Assembly: GCA_903847655.1 (NCBI GenBank)
Contig: CAINEG010000053.1
Span: 1 to 11,549, forward strand
Source of the DNA: an uncultured Bacteroidota bacterium
GTDB taxonomy: Bacteria > Bacteroidota > Bacteroidia > Chitinophagales > Chitinophagaceae
Reading direction: 5' to 3'
DNA: 11,549 nucleotides
Below the pieces are notes generated by a model. That model saw only the letters and a list, made by a program, of their open reading frames with translations. It had not been told where the DNA came from and did no database searches. Each line of letters opens with the position of its first letter. Position 1 is the first letter of the stretch. The translations under genes were made by a program, and so were the position numbers. Positions 1 to 8,400 of this stretch are shown here, in pieces.

Positions 1-1
1 G

Positions 2-61
2 GAACAAGAAGGCTTTTTAAAAGACCATATTCTACTCTATTTTGAAAACAATAGCTTCTAG
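2..61 (+). CDS. C-terminal end of an upstream gene (partial, unidentified)
   Basis: An open frame enters from the left edge (first full codon at 2) and stops at TAG 59-61. The visible tail reads EQEGFLKDHILLYFENNSF. Its composition is protein-like and the other two plus frames are less convincing, but 19 residues are too few to name a family. The ending resembles the C-terminus of some acetyltransferase-like proteins only in a loose way. The gcvH promoter-like element starts 3 nt after the stop, so this gene probably belongs to a separate transcription unit. Confidence 0.45.
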   Translation, partial: EQEGFLKDHILLYFENNSF

Positions 62-64
62 CGC

Positions 65-96
65 ATTGTTTTTTTAGTGTTTTTTATGAATCTTTG
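65..96 (+). promoter_or_regulatory. Probable Bacteroidota-type promoter for the gcvH cluster
   Basis: ATTG at 65-68 (one mismatch to the -33 TTTG box) is followed after exactly 20 nt by AATCTTTG at 89-96 (one mismatch to the -7 box TAnnTTTG). Transcription would start near 102, giving a short leader of about 15 nt before the gcvH ATG at 116. The spacing agrees with the known Bacteroides/Flavobacterium sigma-A consensus; use of the site is inferred. Confidence 0.5.
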
Positions 97-115
97 CACC
101 AATAAAAAATAAACT

Positions 116-493
116 ATGCAATTCCCAGCCGACTTACGTTACACCAAGGACCACGAATGGATTAAATTAGAAGGTACCACTGCCACTATTGGCATTACCG
201 ATTTCGCACAAGGCGAGCTTGGGGACATTGTCTATATAGATATCAATACCGTGGGTAAACTGCTTTCTGCAGAAGCCGTATTCGGAACAGTAGAAGCCGT
301 AAAAACAGTAAGTGATTTATTTTTACCAGTGGCGGGCACCATTTTAGAAGTAAACCCAGCCTTAACGGCACAACCAGAATTAGTCAACACCGATCCTTAT
401 GGTGCAGGCTGGATGGTGAAAGTAACAGTGGTGAATACAGCAGAGGTAGATGCATTGTTGACCAGTGAAGCTTATGCAAAGTTGGTACACTAA
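116..493 (+). CDS. gcvH: Glycine cleavage system H protein
   Basis: This is the lipoyl-carrying shuttle of the glycine cleavage system. Its lipoyl arm takes the aminomethyl group from the P protein, presents it to the T protein and is reoxidised by the L protein, in the cytoplasm. At 125 aa it has the usual family length. The N-terminus ([10 protein letters not shown], residues 7-16) and [15 protein letters not shown] (27-41) are typical. The segment [15 protein letters not shown] (57-71) holds the lipoyl lysine at K63, and the tail has [13 protein letters not shown] (91-103). ATG 116 begins the family-typical N-terminus and lies a short distance after a promoter-like element. The P, T and L genes are not in the window, as is common in this phylum. 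A vanZ-like gene follows after 12 nt. The identification is firm. Confidence 0.97.
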   Translation: MQFPADLRYTKDHEWIKLEGTTATIGITDFAQGELGDIVYIDINTVGKLLSAEAVFGTVEAVKTVSDLFLPVAGTILEVNPALTAQPELVNTDPYGAGWMVKVTVVNTAEVDALLTSEAYAKLVH

Positions 494-505
494 ACCAACC
501 CTGTC

Positions 506-883
506 ATGAAAAGCTTTATCTGGGTGATGGGAGAAATCTTACTTGTATTTGTTTTATTGAGTTTGCCTGGCAGTAATTTTTCAGCACATCCTGGATGGAT
601 GGACATCGTGCATTTTGATAAATTAGTGCACATGGGATTGTTTGCTTCTTTGGCTTTATCCTTTTTTGTTCATTTTGAGCTTTCTAAAAGCAGTTCTTTA
701 AAATCCATAAGAGCAAAAGCATTGACCATAATCCTATGTACCTTGTATGGTATTGGTATGGAATATTATCAAAAATTTTATGTGCCAACTAGGGGTTTTG
801 AAGTGGCAGATATGTTGGCAGATGCGGTAGGCGCCCTATTGGCATTGCCCTTTTTTATGATGATAAGAAAAAAATATTTTTAG
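506..883 (+). CDS. VanZ-like small membrane protein
   Basis: A 125-aa protein with about four hydrophobic stretches: roughly residues 5-21, 41-56, 71-86 and 104-119. It carries the VanZ-family signature residues: FDKLVHMGLFASLA (37-50), then GMEYYQKF (84-91) followed by R96 and acidic D102 and D106 ahead of a glycine/alanine-rich helix. VanZ was named from a gene linked to low-level teicoplanin resistance, but most family members, including short ones like this, have no assigned function and should not be read as resistance genes. It starts 12 nt after gcvH and ends 16 nt before the marR-type gene, so it is probably cotranscribed with both. Family assignment is good; function is unknown. Confidence 0.85.
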   Translation: MKSFIWVMGEILLVFVLLSLPGSNFSAHPGWMDIVHFDKLVHMGLFASLALSFFVHFELSKSSSLKSIRAKALTIILCTLYGIGMEYYQKFYVPTRGFEVADMLADAVGALLALPFFMMIRKKYF

Positions 884-899
884 TAGTTTTAGCCAACGA

Positions 900-1361
900 A
901 TGGGAATAGAAAAAGACATACAACAAGCAGCCTTTAGAAATGAGTTCCAAAAAATGGGCATCAATCTAATTTATACAGCCAATTGGTTGAATGAAAAGAT
1001 TGGACAAATCCTTAGTGCAGAAAAAATTACACAACAACAATACAATATTTTAAGAATTTTGCGTGGTTGCGAATGTCCATTGAGTACCTTGAAAATAAGA
1101 GAACGCATGTTGGACAAGATGAGCGACACGAGTAGAATTGTAGATAGATTAATTGCCAAAGAATTGGTAGAAAAAACAGCCTGTATCAAAGACAAAAGAT
1201 TGGTAGACATCACCCTATCCAAAAAAGGAATACAATTGGTGGAGAAATTAGATCAATTCAATGATCAAATAGATGGTATCCTAAAAGGCATCAATGAAAA
1301 AGAAGCGGCGAGTCTTAACCAAATTTTAGATAAGTTAAGAGCAGCCAGCATCGAAAAATAA
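900..1361 (+). CDS. MarR-family winged-helix transcriptional regulator
   Basis: A 153-aa protein with the MarR layout: an N-terminal dimerisation helix (about 8-38), a winged helix-turn-helix (about 43-110) and a C-terminal dimerisation helix (about 112-150). The recognition-helix region IRERMLDKMSDTSRIVDRL (66-84) and the wing DKRLVDITLSKKG (98-110), matching the DxR...T-x-KG pattern, are diagnostic. MarR proteins usually bind palindromes as dimers and are released by small ligands or oxidation. Three cysteines (C57 and C59 in a CEC motif, plus C95) sit in or next to the DNA-binding domain, which might allow redox or metal sensing; that is inference. It lies 16 nt after the vanZ-like gene and 10 nt before a glycosidase gene, so autoregulation of this cluster is possible, but I see no clear palindromic operator. 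Confidence 0.9.
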   Translation: MGIEKDIQQAAFRNEFQKMGINLIYTANWLNEKIGQILSAEKITQQQYNILRILRGCECPLSTLKIRERMLDKMSDTSRIVDRLIAKELVEKTACIKDKRLVDITLSKKGIQLVEKLDQFNDQIDGILKGINEKEAASLNQILDKLRAASIEK

Positions 1362-1371
1362 TTTAAATTTT

Positions 1372-2841
1372 ATGTTGCGATTTACGCTTGGCTTACTGCT
1401 GCTATTAATGGTTCATTCTAGTGAAGCTCAATTAAACTTAGCCGATAAAAATATTTTTGAATTCAGGGGTGTATGGGTTGCTACGGTTGAAAACATAGAT
1501 TGGCCAAGCAAAAGAGGCTTGAGCAATGAAGATCAAAAAAGAGAATTCATTGCCTTATTGGACCTGCATCAAAAAAATGGGATGAATGCCATCATTATGC
1601 AAGTTCGTCCATCAGGGGATGCTATTTATCCCTCTACTTTAGAACCTTGGAGCGAGTATTTAATGGGTAAGCAAGGCCTACCTCCTAGTCCATTTTATGA
1701 TCCTTTAGAATTTATGGTTCAAGAAACCCACAAAAGAGGGATGGAATTTCATGCCTGGATCAATCCATACAGAGCGGTATTCAATATAAAAAAATCAAGC
1801 ATTGCACCCAGCCATATTACGCGTTTGCATCCAGAATGGTTCTTAACTTACGGAGATAAAAAATATTTTAATCCAGGCTTACCCCAAGTATGGCAACACA
1901 CCAATCGTATTGTAAGAGATTTGGTTACTCGATATGACATTGATGCCATTCATATGGATGATTATTTTTACCCTTATAGAATTGCGGGTAAAGAATTTCC
2001 TGATGAAAAAACTTATCAGCAAAATAAAAGAGGCTTGTCCAAAGAAGATTGGAGAAGAAGCAATTGTGATACCATTGTCAAACAATTGTATGCGACCATT
2101 CACCAAATCAAACCAGCGGTTCAGTTTGGAATAAGCCCCTTTGGTATTTGGCGCAATAAGTCTCAAGATCCTAGAGGCAGCGAAACCAAGGGCGGGCAAA
2201 CCAATTACGATGATTTATATGCCGATATTTTATTATGGTTAGAAAAAGGATGGGTAGATTATATTGCGCCTCAAATTTATTGGGAACACGGGCATCCATT
2301 AGCCAATTACGATACCATTATTGATTGGTGGAACAATCACAGCTTTGGAAAAAATTTATACATTGGTCATGGTATGTACAAAGCAGGGACCAATGCGCCT
2401 TGGAGAAATAAAGAGGAAATACCTTATCAAATTAAAAGAGAAAGAGCAATAGAAAATACCAGGGGTAGCATCTATTTTAGCAGTAGTAGTTTTAAAAATA
2501 ATCCCAACAACTGGAATGATAGCTTGCAACAAAACTATTATCAAAAACCTGCTTTATTACCTACCATCCCTTGGTTGGTACAATATGAAGTTGCCAGCCC
2601 TTCAGTAATAAAGCAAAATGAAAACACTTACCAGATTAATCAAAATCAAGGAAAGAGAGTAAAGCAAATAGCTATTTTACAGGGTAGTGAAAAACATTTT
2701 ACTGTGGCGGCCATTGTATCGGGCGAAACTAAGTTCATTAACTTGAACGCACTTGGCCTGGATAAGAAAAATCCAAAACCTTATTGGATTGTTGCTATTG
2801 GGAATCAAAATCAATTGAGTAAGCTAGTTCCGCTTTACTAA
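1372..2841 (+). CDS. Secreted GHL10-family glycosidase (YngK/DigH-like, former DUF187)
   Basis: A 489-aa protein with a signal peptide (residues 1-20, hydrophobic core LGLLLLLMV, likely cut near SEA/Q), so it is exported to the periplasm or beyond. The TIM-barrel glycosyl-hydrolase-like-10 domain covers about 29-390: FRGVWVATVENIDWPS (31-46), NAIIMQVRPSGDAIYPS (72-88), FHAWINPYR (126-134), the strand DAIHMDDYFYPY (191-202) with likely active-site acidic residues D196/D197, FGISPFGIW (252-260) and DYIAPQIYW (296-304). About 90 residues follow and may form a small beta domain. E. coli DigH (YddW), as I recall, belongs to this family and cleaves denuded peptidoglycan glycan strands, so a cell-wall role is plausible; a role on external polysaccharide cannot be excluded. 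I see no lipobox and no obvious type IX sorting domain. It starts 10 nt after the MarR gene, and its stop codon overlaps that of the opposing kup gene. Confidence 0.9.
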   Translation: MLRFTLGLLLLLMVHSSEAQLNLADKNIFEFRGVWVATVENIDWPSKRGLSNEDQKREFIALLDLHQKNGMNAIIMQVRPSGDAIYPSTLEPWSEYLMGKQGLPPSPFYDPLEFMVQETHKRGMEFHAWINPYRAVFNIKKSSIAPSHITRLHPEWFLTYGDKKYFNPGLPQVWQHTNRIVRDLVTRYDIDAIHMDDYFYPYRIAGKEFPDEKTYQQNKRGLSKEDWRRSNCDTIVKQLYATIHQIKPAVQFGISPFGIWRNKSQDPRGSETKGGQTNYDDLYADILLWLEKGWVDYIAPQIYWEHGHPLANYDTIIDWWNNHSFGKNLYIGHGMYKAGTNAPWRNKEEIPYQIKRERAIENTRGSIYFSSSSFKNNPNNWNDSLQQNYYQKPALLPTIPWLVQYEVASPSVIKQNENTYQINQNQGKRVKQIAILQGSEKHFTVAAIVSGETKFINLNALGLDKKNPKPYWIVAIGNQNQLSKLVPLY

Positions 2842-4811
2842 TCGTAGACACGCTTTAACAAAGACTGTTCATTTGTTTTTATGATTAATGGAACATGCTC
2901 CACTACCGTCATATCATTATCAAGTCCAAATGCTTTTTGATCGCTCTGTGATAAATGTTTAATATTGAAGTATACGTCCATAATAAAGTCTTCTCTAATA
3001 GTTAATTCATTTTCAATAGAAAAGAAACTTTCTATAATCACATAAGTGATGTCGGTATGAAAATCTTTACTCTTTAAGGATTCATATTTACTATAAATAC
3101 CTAATTCCTGAGATTCATTTAATTCCTGCATTACTTTTTTAAAGCACAAATTAACGCGCGGTTGAATTCTGAAACCTAATTTAAAATCAACACGCATCAC
3201 TTTATCATCCACTAATTCACGAATAGAATATTCCATTCCATAGGGAGAATCGGTTCTGTCGATATGCAAGAACCAGTAAATATCAGCACGTTTTGGTTTT
3301 CTATTCAAAATAGAATCAATGATACGGTGTTCAATTTCACGATAATTATTAGCCTTGGTCAAGTATACCAAGTGCGTAGCATATTTAGGTATATCCTTAT
3401 CAGCACTTAATTCAGAAAGTGGTTCTAAATAATCTTTCAATTTTACAAAGTCCAAATAACGATTGGTAATTTTTCGAGCTCTATGCCAAATCATCATCAC
3501 AAAAATCATACTGAATGAAAAGACAAACGTAATCATTGCTTCATGAATTTTCACTACGTTGGCAACAAAAAAGGAAACTTCAACAATAGTAAAAATTAAA
3601 ATAATTATAGCAACCAACCACTGACTCCATCTTTTAACATTTAACATGTAAAAATTAATTAAAATGGTGGTCATGATCATGGTGACAATAATGGAGAAAC
3701 CATAGGCAGCAAGCATGTGTTCACTCTTTCTAAAATAAAGTAGCATGGTCACACAGCCTACCCATAGAATTAAATTTAAACTAGGAATATAAATTTGACC
3801 TTTTTGGTCAGTTGGAAATTTTACGGTGACACGTGGCCAGAAGTTTAAACTAATGGCTTCGTTTATTAAAGTAAATGAACCACTAATTAAAGCCTGACTG
3901 GCAATAATGGTGGCAATGGTGGCAATTCCAATACCAATCAGTAAAAACCAATGAGGCATTATTTCAAAAAACGGATTAATACCATTTGAAGTAGTGCCCA
4001 CATGATTTAACAACCAAGCACCTTGTCCCATATAGCTCATCACTAAAGCAAATTTTACAAACATCCAGCTTACCTGAATATTTTTACGGCCGCAATGACC
4101 TAAATCGCTATACAAAGCCTCCGCTCCAGTGGTACAAAGGAAAACGGCACCCAGTAACCAAAAACCTTTAGGGTAGTTAATTAATAAATCAAGTCCATAA
4201 TAAGGATTCAAAGATTTAAGAATAGAGATATTACCAACTACCTGAATCAATCCTAAAATTAAAATCATGGAGAACCAAAGCAACATAATTGGGCCAAATG
4301 CAAACCCAATAATCTTAGTACCAAAACGTTGAAAGAAAAAAAGTAAAGAGATAATAGTAAGTACAATACCTACCGTTAAATTATTACCTGGTACAATAAT
4401 TTTTTCTAGGCCTTTAATGCCCGCCAATCCTTCAATAGCCGAAGACACAGAAACGGGTGGTGTAATCATGCCATCGGCTAATAACATCGCAGCCCCAATA
4501 ATGGCAGGGATATAAATCCATTTTACATAACGACGAATTAAAGCAAACAATGAAAAAATTCCACCCTCCCCGCGATTGTCTGCGCGAAGTGTTAAGAACA
4601 CATATTTAAAAGTAGTCTGTAAAGTTAAAGTCCAAAAAACACAAGAAATAGCACCGTAGATTAATTGTTCTGTAATTACTTTATGATTGATAATGGTACT
4701 AAACACATACAAAGGGGAGGTTCCGATATCACCATAAATAATGCCAAGAGTTACGATTAAACCTGCAACAGAAAGTTTGTGTGCATGTTGCCCGCCAGAT
4801 GTTTGTGCCAT
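2838..4811 (-). CDS. kup: Kup-type low-affinity potassium transporter
   Basis: A 657-aa KUP/HAK/KT-family potassium uptake protein, thought to work as a K+/H+ symporter in the inner membrane. Family hallmarks are all present: GIIYGDIGTSPLY (23-35), LRADNRGEGGIFSL (75-88), MITPPVSV (115-122), TTGAEALYSDLGHCGRKN (227-244) and ASQALISGSFTLINEAISL (304-322). About twelve membrane segments occupy residues 13-440, and a soluble cytoplasmic C-terminal domain of about 210 residues follows, as in E. coli Kup (622 aa). ATG at 4809-4811 gives the family-typical short N-terminus. It lies 94 nt downstream of the SRPBCC gene on the same strand, a gap with room for its own promoter. Its TAG stop (2838-2840) lies within or against the end of the convergent glycosidase gene. 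Confidence 0.96.
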   Translation of the reverse strand: MAQTSGGQHAHKLSVAGLIVTLGIIYGDIGTSPLYVFSTIINHKVITEQLIYGAISCVFWTLTLQTTFKYVFLTLRADNRGEGGIFSLFALIRRYVKWIYIPAIIGAAMLLADGMITPPVSVSSAIEGLAGIKGLEKIIVPGNNLTVGIVLTIISLLFFFQRFGTKIIGFAFGPIMLLWFSMILILGLIQVVGNISILKSLNPYYGLDLLINYPKGFWLLGAVFLCTTGAEALYSDLGHCGRKNIQVSWMFVKFALVMSYMGQGAWLLNHVGTTSNGINPFFEIMPHWFLLIGIGIATIATIIASQALISGSFTLINEAISLNFWPRVTVKFPTDQKGQIYIPSLNLILWVGCVTMLLYFRKSEHMLAAYGFSIIVTMIMTTILINFYMLNVKRWSQWLVAIIILIFTIVEVSFFVANVVKIHEAMITFVFSFSMIFVMMIWHRARKITNRYLDFVKLKDYLEPLSELSADKDIPKYATHLVYLTKANNYREIEHRIIDSILNRKPKRADIYWFLHIDRTDSPYGMEYSIRELVDDKVMRVDFKLGFRIQPRVNLCFKKVMQELNESQELGIYSKYESLKSKDFHTDITYVIIESFFSIENELTIREDFIMDVYFNIKHLSQSDQKAFGLDNDMTVVEHVPLIIKTNEQSLLKRVYD

Positions 4812-4905
4812 GGATCAGAGTAAATTGAGAACAAAGTTTATAAAAATAATAATTAGAAACAGCTTATTAGGCTAAGTATTTTACAAATACCCCCAACTAT
4901 TTTCA
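4812..4905 (-). promoter_or_regulatory. Intergenic region upstream of kup with a weak promoter-like element
   Basis: Read on the minus strand, this AT-rich 94-nt gap contains AAACTTTG (plus-strand complement at 4832-4839), one mismatch from the -7 box TAnnTTTG, 20 nt before the kup start codon. The -33 position 20 nt further upstream reads GCTG, a poor match to TTTG. Kup may therefore be transcribed separately from the SRPBCC gene, but the call is weak. I see no strong terminator or conserved riboswitch in the gap. Confidence 0.3.
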
Positions 4906-5379
4906 TTAAGGCTTGTAATTACCCCATTTTGCTTCCACTGCTTTGAAGCGAAAATCAAAAATTCCTTGCAGCTGCTTTTTGACCATAACTAGCTGGGCAA
5001 TATCGCCTAAAAAGCCCAAAGGAATTTTATAATGCACAATATCTTCCATTTTTACACCCCCCTTTACCTCGGTAAAATGGTGCTGATGGTGCCACATGGT
5101 ATAAGGACCAAAGCGCTGTTCGTCTATAAAATAGGCGCCTTCCTTCACATGGGTAATCTCGGTCATCCAATACAAAGGAATCCCTAAAAGCGGTTTTACC
5201 GTGTATTCTATAATTTGGCCGGGGTACATTTTAGCGCCATGGTGCTTGCTAATAATATTGAAACCCATTTTTTCAGGGGTAATTTTAGCCAGATTGGCTG
5301 GGCTACTAAAAAAATCCCAGGCTTCTTGCAAAGAAATGGGGATGAATTGCTCGGTATGGATGGAATATACTTTTGACAT
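4906..5379 (-). CDS. SRPBCC-domain protein (COG4276-like ligand-binding fold)
   Basis: A 157-aa cytoplasmic protein starting at the ATG at 5377-5379. The frame stays open upstream to a start at 5433, but the extra 18 residues (MALWRFMTTKTTMACCIG) look unlike the family, which usually begins a few residues before the first beta strand, here YSIHTEQFIPISLQEAW (5-21). The SRPBCC helix-grip pattern is clear: an amphipathic helix near FFSSPANLAKITP (23-35), FIDEQRFGPYTMWHHQHHF (84-102), MEDIVHYKIPLGFLG (111-125), and a long C-terminal helix ending FDFRFKA (141-147). Such proteins bind hydrophobic small molecules or act as cyclase-like enzymes; the ligand is unknown here. It is transcribed away from the helicase-nuclease gene, with a 66-nt intergenic space, and toward kup. 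Confidence 0.85.
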   Translation of the reverse strand: MSKVYSIHTEQFIPISLQEAWDFFSSPANLAKITPEKMGFNIISKHHGAKMYPGQIIEYTVKPLLGIPLYWMTEITHVKEGAYFIDEQRFGPYTMWHHQHHFTEVKGGVKMEDIVHYKIPLGFLGDIAQLVMVKKQLQGIFDFRFKAVEAKWGNYKP

Positions 5380-5445
5380 ACCTATACAACAAGCCATTGT
5401 CGTTTTTGTTGTCATAAATCGCCATAAAGCCATTAATTTTATCCT

Positions 5446-8400
5446 ATGATTAGTAAAGCCGACCAGCTCAAAGCTTTTAATGCCATTTATTCAGCACTGA
5501 ATGCAGCGCAAAAAAAAGCTGTGGACACCATTGATGGGCCCGTGATGGTCATCGCCGGACCGGGCACAGGCAAAACGCAGATATTGGGCGCAAGAATTGG
5601 TAAAATACTTTTAGAAACCGACACTGCTCCTGAAAATATCCTTTGTTTAACTTATACCGATGCTGGCGCCATTGCCATGCGCAAAAGATTGGTTGATTTT
5701 ATAGGGGCCAGTGCCTACAAAGTAACCATTTCCACTTTCCATTCTTTTTGCAATGACATTATTCAAGACAATTTGTCCTTATTTGAAAAACCAAGTTTGG
5801 ACCCCATTTCAGAATTAGAAAAAATTGAGCTGTTAAAAATATTGATTGATCAATTTGATAAAAATAATCCCTTAAAAAGATACCGTGGCGATGTGTATTA
5901 TGAAATGAGTAATTTAAGTAGATTGTTCAGCGCCATGAAAAAAGAAGGCTGGACCACTGCCTACTTAATTGAACAAATCAATAGGTACATTACAGAGATC
6001 CCTACCAGAGATGAGTTTGTGTACAAGAAAAAATACAAACAATTTGAAGCAGGAAGTTTGAAACAGGGATTGGTAGATGCTGCTTTGGAGAAAATGGAAA
6101 AATTAAAAGCCGCAGTTGTTTCTTTTGATACTTACCAAGACTTGATGAAAAGCCACAGCAGATATGACTTTGACGATATGATCAATTGGGTGATTGCCGC
6201 CTTTAAAGAAAATAAAAATTTATTAGCTCAATACCAAGAAAGATATTTATACATATTAGTAGATGAATACCAAGATACCAGTGGGACACAAAATGAACTG
6301 GTACAATTACTGGTGAATTATTGGGAGCAACCCAATTTATTTGTGGTGGGCGATGACGATCAAAGTATTTTCAGGTTCCAAGGAGCCAATGTGGAGAACA
6401 TGTTGCATTATCAAAAGCAATACGAACAGGATTTGGTGACCATTGTTTTAGAAAACAATTACAGGTCTACCCAACCCATCTTAGACGCTTCCACTTTGCT
6501 CATCAACAATAATCAAGAAAGGTTAATCAATAAAGTAAAGGGTTTATCAAAAAACTTGATTGCTGCTTTACCCGAAAATATTTCCATCAAGAATCCGCCC
6601 ATCATTGCCGTGTACAACGATCCACAAGAAGAGATGATGGCCATTGCGGAACAAATCAATCAGCTTATTGAACAAGGCATTGCGCCCAAAGAAATTACGG
6701 TATTGTATAAGGAGAATAAATATGGAGAGGAAATTGCGCATTTTTTGCAACAAAAAAATATTCCTATTTACAGCAAAAGAACGGCAAATTTATTTGATCA
6801 AGTATTGATTCAACAAATTATAAAAATTCTAGATTATTTGGCCTGCGAATGGGATCAGCCCAATGAAGGCGCTAATTTATTGTTTGAAATATTGCATTTT
6901 AAATGGTGGCATATTTCCCCCATTACCATTGCAGTATTGACCACCGAAGCCAATCAATTAAAATATGGCAATGATGAAAAATCATTTCGTCAAGTCTTGA
7001 TAGAAAAAACACAGGATGCACAAATTAATTTATTTGATCAAGGTGGAATAGCTTCAGTAGCTAAGGCCATGAAAGTTATGGAAGATTTGATCAGCCAGAT
7101 TCCGAACGTTACCTTATTAAATTTATTAGAACAAATACTTCAAAAAACAGGTATCATTCAAGAAGTACTTACCGGCCAGGATAAAAATTACGAGTTGACC
7201 TTAGTGAGTCATTTCTTTGATTTTATCAAAGAGGAAACCCATCGACACCCTAATTTACATTTGAGCAGTTTGGTAGCCATGTTAAAATTGATGCGCAGAG
7301 AAGACATACGCTTACCCTTGCCTATTACCACGGGCAATGACGCAGGTGTAAATCTATTGACCGCACATGGAAGTAAGGGCTTAGAATTCAACTATGTTTT
7401 TTTAGCTGGTACCAATGCACATTATTGGGAGAAAAAAAGAAGTACCGCCAATGCGGGGTATAATTTACCAGACACGGTATTAAGTAGTTTAGAACATGCC
7501 AATGACAAAGAGGAATTGAGAAGATTATTTTATGTTGCCATTACTAGGGCCAAACAGAATTTAAGTATTTCTTACAGCCAATACAAAAGCGATGGCAAAG
7601 AAGCAGAGCCAAGTCAATTTATAATTGAACTTATTGAGGGCAAAGAAGCCAGCATACAAAAAATGGAAGTGTCCGATGCCCTAAAAACTACCTATACTTT
7701 ACTGCGATTGCATGCAGCCCCAAGGCCAGAAATTCAGCAACTAGAAAATGATTTTATTACCCCTAAGCTGGAAAAGTTTTCGATGAATGTAACTGCACTC
7801 AACAATTATTTAAAATGTCCTTTGCATTTCTATTACAATAGCTTGATACGCGTGCCTTCGGGCAAATCTGAAGCCACTACTTTTGGATCGGCGGTACATG
7901 ATGCCTTGAACAAATTATTTAAAAAAATGCAAGAGGCAGGCAATGTTTTTCCCGATACACAAACCTTGGTGCAGGATTTTAATTATTACATGAACAGGCA
8001 TCGGGAAGCATTTACGCAACAAGAATTTAAAGACCGAAAAGAATTGGGCGAAACTGTATTGATCAAATATTATGATAAGTATGTCAACGAGTGGAACAAA
8101 GTGGTCACTACAGAATACCGCATAAATAATGTGGTGGTCAAAGACATTCCATTGAAAGGCGCCATTGACAAAATCGAATTCAATGGCAAACAAGTGGTGG
8201 TGATAGATTATAAAACGGGCAATATTGAAAATGCAAGAGAAAAATTACAAGCACCTAATGATAAAAATCCATTGGGTGGGGATTATTGGAGACAGGCGGT
8301 ATTTTATAAAATTTTATTAAATCATCATCCCAAAAACTGGGAAGTGGTGAGTGCCGAATTTGACTTTGTAGAACCCAATAAGAAAAAACAATTTGAAAAA

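Noticed and set aside
506..883. Reading the VanZ-like gene as a glycopeptide resistance determinant
   Set aside because: No vanA/vanH/vanX-type genes are nearby, and short VanZ-like proteins are common in genomes without such resistance.
1934..2134. Short plus- and minus-strand frames inside the glycosidase gene (around 1879-2199)
   Set aside because: They are in other frames of an intact GHL10 gene, with no independent start signals or domain features.
4812..4905. A potassium or c-di-AMP riboswitch ahead of kup
   Set aside because: The 94-nt gap is AT-rich with only a minor inverted repeat (TATTT/AAATA) and lacks the conserved bulk expected of a ydaO or similar RNA.
5201..5449. An 82-codon plus-strand frame opposite the SRPBCC gene
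   Set aside because: It is antisense to a well-supported domain and resembles no known protein.
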